This document shows, one piece after another, positions 19,801-22,250 of a DNA stretch of 22,250 bases. Source of the DNA: a virus; the IMG/VR virus record IMGVR_UViG_3300032006_000100, positions 1 through 22,250 of that record. One strand, given 5' to 3'. A program made the position numbers and the translations under genes. Position 1 is the stretch's first letter, and each line of letters opens with the position of its first letter. The notes under the pieces were generated by a model. The model was not told the origin of the DNA, ran no database searches, and saw only the letters and a list, made by a program, of their open reading frames with translations.

Positions 19801-22250
19801 TAAGATTAAGTACTATTATAGAAGAGACTTTGTTACTGCCTCTAGTACTAGTGGTAGTTCTATTACATTCACAGCACAATTGCCTTTTGGTACACAAAGA
19901 TTTGTAGCATTTAGTGAATCTAATTTCATTATGACTGTATTGGATCCAGGTGATTCAACTAATGTCTCTAAAGGTGATATTGTCTACATTACAGAAGATG
20001 ATATATCAACTTCATCTACAACTGATTTAGCTAGTGGATTAAATGCTGGTTCAGTTGTTGTCACATTACCAACTACAGTTTTTGGTGCTACTTCTAATTT
20101 CCCTAAGTTGAAGTTAACAGCAACATTAGAATTAACTAAAGCTCGTCCAAGAATTAAGACTGCTATTAAGAATAAGAGAATTCTTATTAAAGGTGTTGGA
20201 GATAGAGTTATTCCTCTTCGTGGTGAGAACTTCGATGACGAATCAACTATTCTTTCAACATATTCTGATGCGTTTAAGTTGAAATATGTTTATGAGGGTA
20301 CATCTACTCAACCTCCTAATGTTGATACTGCTGGAAATCTAACTGGTAACGGTGTTGATGTTACTGAAAGATTTACTTTTGATAATGGACAAAGAGAAAC
20401 CTTCTATGATACTTCAAGAATAGTTCTAAAACCAGGATACGAAGCACCAACTGGACAACTAGTTGTAGCATTTGATTACTTTGAACATTCACAAGGAGAT
20501 TTCTGTACAGTTGACAGTTATAGCCATGAGGCTGGTGTTACCTTAGAAGAAATTCCTACATTCAACTCTTCTGTTTATGGCATTGTTTCTCTTAAGAATG
20601 TTCTTGACTTCAGACCAAAAGTCGATTCCACCTCATTTGTCACTGGTTATAGTGATACTTCATCAAGACAAGGAGGATCAACTAGTTTTACTGGAGAAGG
20701 CGGTGTTCTTTCAGTTACTCCTGCTCCAGATGCTAATCTTGAATTTACGTTTAGCTTCAGTCAAACTGAATTCCTCAACAGAATTGACGGTATTTTCTTA
20801 AATAAGAAAGGTCAATTTGTACTCAAGGAAGGTAATTCATCACAGAACCCAACTAGACCAGAGAATATAGATGATGCTGTAGCATTATATTACATCTATG
20901 TTCCTGCATTTACGACATCAAGTAAGGATTTGAGAATTACTCCTGTTGATAATCGTAGATATACAATGAAGGATATCGGTAAGCTTGAAAAGCGTATCGA
21001 ACGATTAGAATATTACACAACATTAAGCATCCTTGAGCAGCAAGCACTAGGTATGCAGATCCGTGATGAGATTGGATTTGATAGATTTAAGACTGGATTT
21101 ATTGTTGATAACTTTGAGACTCATTTAGTTGGAGATATTTCTTCTCCAGACTATAAGTGTGCTATTGATACACAACAGTCTGTATTACGAGCTCAAACTA
21201 ATGAAGATTCTTATGCTTTAACCGAAGTTAATAGCAGAGATGATCAAAGAGTTATCAGTGGTTATCAGAGAACAGGTGATATCGTAACATTACCATATAC
21301 AACTCTGTCTCTTCTTGGAAATGAATCTGCAACTAAAACAATTAATCCTAACCCATTTGTTTCATTACAATATGTTGGAGAAGGTCAATTAACTCCTTCT
21401 ATTGACCCTTGGTATGATAAGACAGTAGAACCTTTAGTTGTAGATAATAACACTCAACTTTATTCAATCTTTATTGCTAAGAATAATATAAAGGAGGCAT
21501 TCTCAAGTATATTTGATTCATTTATTGTTAATTGGGTTGGTTCTAAGAATTCATTTGGAGAGATTGCTTCATTCTCATCTACTAATTCTGATTCTGCTGT
21601 ATCAACAGTACAAACAGCAAGTGTTGCTAGTTCTTCTAATGTAAGTCCACAGAATAATGAAATTGGTAAGGGACTTTCTACTGATAGTAATAGTCAAGGT
21701 ACAGTTGCTACTTCTTTAAGATTCTTTGCTAGAAGTATTGCTGTCAAATATGTAGTTACCAGACTTAAGCCATCAACAAGACTATATCCTTTCTTAGAAG
21801 GAAAAGATATTTCTAGATGGGTCACTCCAGATAGTAAGTTTACTGGAATTGCTGGTAATTCACTTTCTGGATTTAATGGATCTATCATTACTGACGAAAA
21901 TGGTAATGCTAGTGGACTCATTCTAATTCCTGGTGGATATTCACCATTACAAAATGCTTCTTGGACTGGTAGTCCAGACACATTAGAGTATGATACTACA
22001 TCAGAACAGATTAGGGTAACTGCTGGAACTAAGACTGTTAGGTTTACTTCTAGTTCTACTAATGCTGCTAAGGATACAGTAGATAGTTACGCAGAAATTA
22101 AATACTATGCTGTTGGAAGATTGCCAGAGAATCCTTCAACAATTAATTCAACTTCTCCTTCAATATTCAAAGCTAATGAAGGTGTTCAGTTAATTGATAG
22201 TGTTACAGATGTAGAAGCAAGACCAAATCCACTTGCACAAACATTTAAGA
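16832..22250 (+). CDS. giant DUF4815-type virion structural protein (partial, 5' end)
   Basis: The frame opens at ATG 16832 (GGCGGA five bases upstream) and stays open to the window edge: 1,806 codons with no stop. The N-terminus is typical of DUF4815 phage proteins: DASKNFYKILFRPGYSIQGR (about residues 17-36), then ELTQLQSILQNQVEQFG. Further on are RRTYDESGDYVVDNF near 325 and GKAYIRGYEIV near 378. A GGTGY module lies at about 780-835. A coiled coil runs from about 1380 to 1410 (GKLEKRIERLEYYTTLSILE). ARSIAVKYVV and RLKPSTRLYPFLEG lie near 1633-1657, and PNPLAQTF is at the edge. It occupies the place of T4 gp9/gp10. A peripheral baseplate or fibre-attachment role is inferred from position and architecture; the biochemical function of DUF4815 is not known to me. 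Its 3' end is outside the window. Confidence 0.85.
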   Translation, partial: MPQKTNLNVSPYFEDFDASKNFYKILFRPGYSIQGRELTQLQSILQNQVEQFGKYAFKQGDLVIPGEVGLNNKLDFVKLSSVSEVAVNDGSGNIVYKKYDISTLVGTRLKGLTSGVIGNVVSTKIATETNSDTLFVIYTTSGNANNESTFRQGETLEVIDGVNTPLMVVGTDGSVLPTAVTVTDPDTSVESSVVSPAMGYASAVKVEEGIYFVNGYFVRNDEQLLVIDPYYNAPSAKVGFKIAEDIVTPEEDTTLYDNATSSSNFSAPGAHRLKISLTLQQYALTTQTDKNFIQLLRVKSGVIQKKVVQADYSLLEQTLARRTYDESGDYVVDNFSVDVREYAQKEGNNGVYAVDSDGLYNGKSAEDASKLMLAGVGTGKAYIRGYEIVNKETKNLEISKARDTLESNNITLKTRGLPTYAITNTSGSVPLNSEGSDLTAYPDLEFFNVYNDGTIGQNLEFGASQKFALNADERVSTVDRRGTIFTDSDGIKTVTVEITKADLVDKANPSSGLPTLAFTDVCDGSNQVYVVSTRASGLPAAFNTLKVIGYSLITRPDASPGDTAKRFAEITLTGKKSQLDAITEYDAEDDSAERRFLYLDTTTGSGAAANRLGYVIDYNPVITPLIGTAKPSNFTLKERGFGFNGDTDNILSKGRLSNGDSAYNGIFGLSYFAPTFFTKLTLEAQPSTGFASGQYVVGVTSGAYGIVEGTSSSDFSSVGILMVRTLSGKFKSGETIRDEGDNAAKIATDNTISHFVVKYRSTGGYPSNTNLNINGQLFDTSKVTVTVDTGGTGYVTNVVVKERSAFNQTYNQPPLVSVNVGGGTVTLAARVDAVLFRDTVVTYSPQDVKSFGSAFGSLGANKFTADIESQKTTNTTLVPVTSYTFSGNKGYKLLECNGFGGDATQFLKQGDYIQYTGQDGKSVRACVSYATKPDGTLKSRIYLDTVLPDAVVNDSVVKITPKIDNFNQGTLLYPTGSGQVSSVSRGSDDSKIKYYYRRDFVTASSTSGSSITFTAQLPFGTQRFVAFSESNFIMTVLDPGDSTNVSKGDIVYITEDDISTSSTTDLASGLNAGSVVVTLPTTVFGATSNFPKLKLTATLELTKARPRIKTAIKNKRILIKGVGDRVIPLRGENFDDESTILSTYSDAFKLKYVYEGTSTQPPNVDTAGNLTGNGVDVTERFTFDNGQRETFYDTSRIVLKPGYEAPTGQLVVAFDYFEHSQGDFCTVDSYSHEAGVTLEEIPTFNSSVYGIVSLKNVLDFRPKVDSTSFVTGYSDTSSRQGGSTSFTGEGGVLSVTPAPDANLEFTFSFSQTEFLNRIDGIFLNKKGQFVLKEGNSSQNPTRPENIDDAVALYYIYVPAFTTSSKDLRITPVDNRRYTMKDIGKLEKRIERLEYYTTLSILEQQALGMQIRDEIGFDRFKTGFIVDNFETHLVGDISSPDYKCAIDTQQSVLRAQTNEDSYALTEVNSRDDQRVISGYQRTGDIVTLPYTTLSLLGNESATKTINPNPFVSLQYVGEGQLTPSIDPWYDKTVEPLVVDNNTQLYSIFIAKNNIKEAFSSIFDSFIVNWVGSKNSFGEIASFSSTNSDSAVSTVQTASVASSSNVSPQNNEIGKGLSTDSNSQGTVATSLRFFARSIAVKYVVTRLKPSTRLYPFLEGKDISRWVTPDSKFTGIAGNSLSGFNGSIITDENGNASGLILIPGGYSPLQNASWTGSPDTLEYDTTSEQIRVTAGTKTVRFTSSSTNAAKDTVDSYAEIKYYAVGRLPENPSTINSTSPSIFKANEGVQLIDSVTDVEARPNPLAQTFK

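Overview
The window is the tail/baseplate part of the late region of a T4-like myovirus, most likely a marine cyanophage of Prochlorococcus or Synechococcus. The evidence is the T4 gene order gp25, gp6, (gp7), gp8 with clearly recognisable protein sequences, the T4-type late promoter motifs (NATAAATA and a CTAAATA variant), the AT-rich codon use, and oversized modular baseplate proteins of the kind seen in cyanomyoviruses. All genes supported here lie on the + strand and none lies on the - strand. There is no tRNA, insertion sequence, CRISPR array or integrase.

Layout. Positions 1-566 hold the 3' end of an upstream gene and three small genes of unknown function. They are tightly overlapped or closely spaced, and comparatively rich in C/G-ending codons. 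A strong intrinsic terminator follows at 588-616, then a short structured stretch and a late promoter near 687. Positions 752-1496 carry a small ORF, an overlapping coiled-coil protein and a PAAR-like spike-tip protein. Positions 1497-2327 hold an apparent host-type sigma-70 promoter, a very basic 47-residue protein, an acidic 151-residue protein and a charged 43-residue protein. Positions 2349-16775 are the baseplate wedge block: gp25, gp6, a 3,453-residue gp7-like protein and an enlarged gp8. From 16832 to the window edge runs the first 1,806 codons of a giant DUF4815-type virion protein, which continues outside the window.

How the genes fit together. In T4, gp7, gp10, gp8, gp6, gp53 and gp25 build the wedge, and a PAAR protein caps the central spike. 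Here the PAAR-like protein, gp25, gp6, the gp7-like protein and gp8 are encoded consecutively, and the DUF4815 protein occupies the place where T4 has gp9/gp10. The DNA is divided into probable late transcription units starting near 687, 1723, 2320, 14915 and 16791.

The most striking content is the 3,453-residue protein. Its first ~320 residues resemble the C-terminal third of T4 gp7. A short segment near residue 1815 resembles the next conserved piece of gp7, so about 1,500 residues appear to have been inserted between the two. The insert and the C-terminal extension are built of repeated modules: five copies of a short beta module, several GGxGY modules, three NGVxQ modules, two helical GGN modules and a YHYH-like domain. 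The GGxGY module also occurs inside gp8 and the DUF4815 protein. I did not find a previously undescribed defence or mobile system. The interest lies in baseplate modularity, small genes missed by simple ORF calling, an out-of-frame gene overlap and the promoter pattern.
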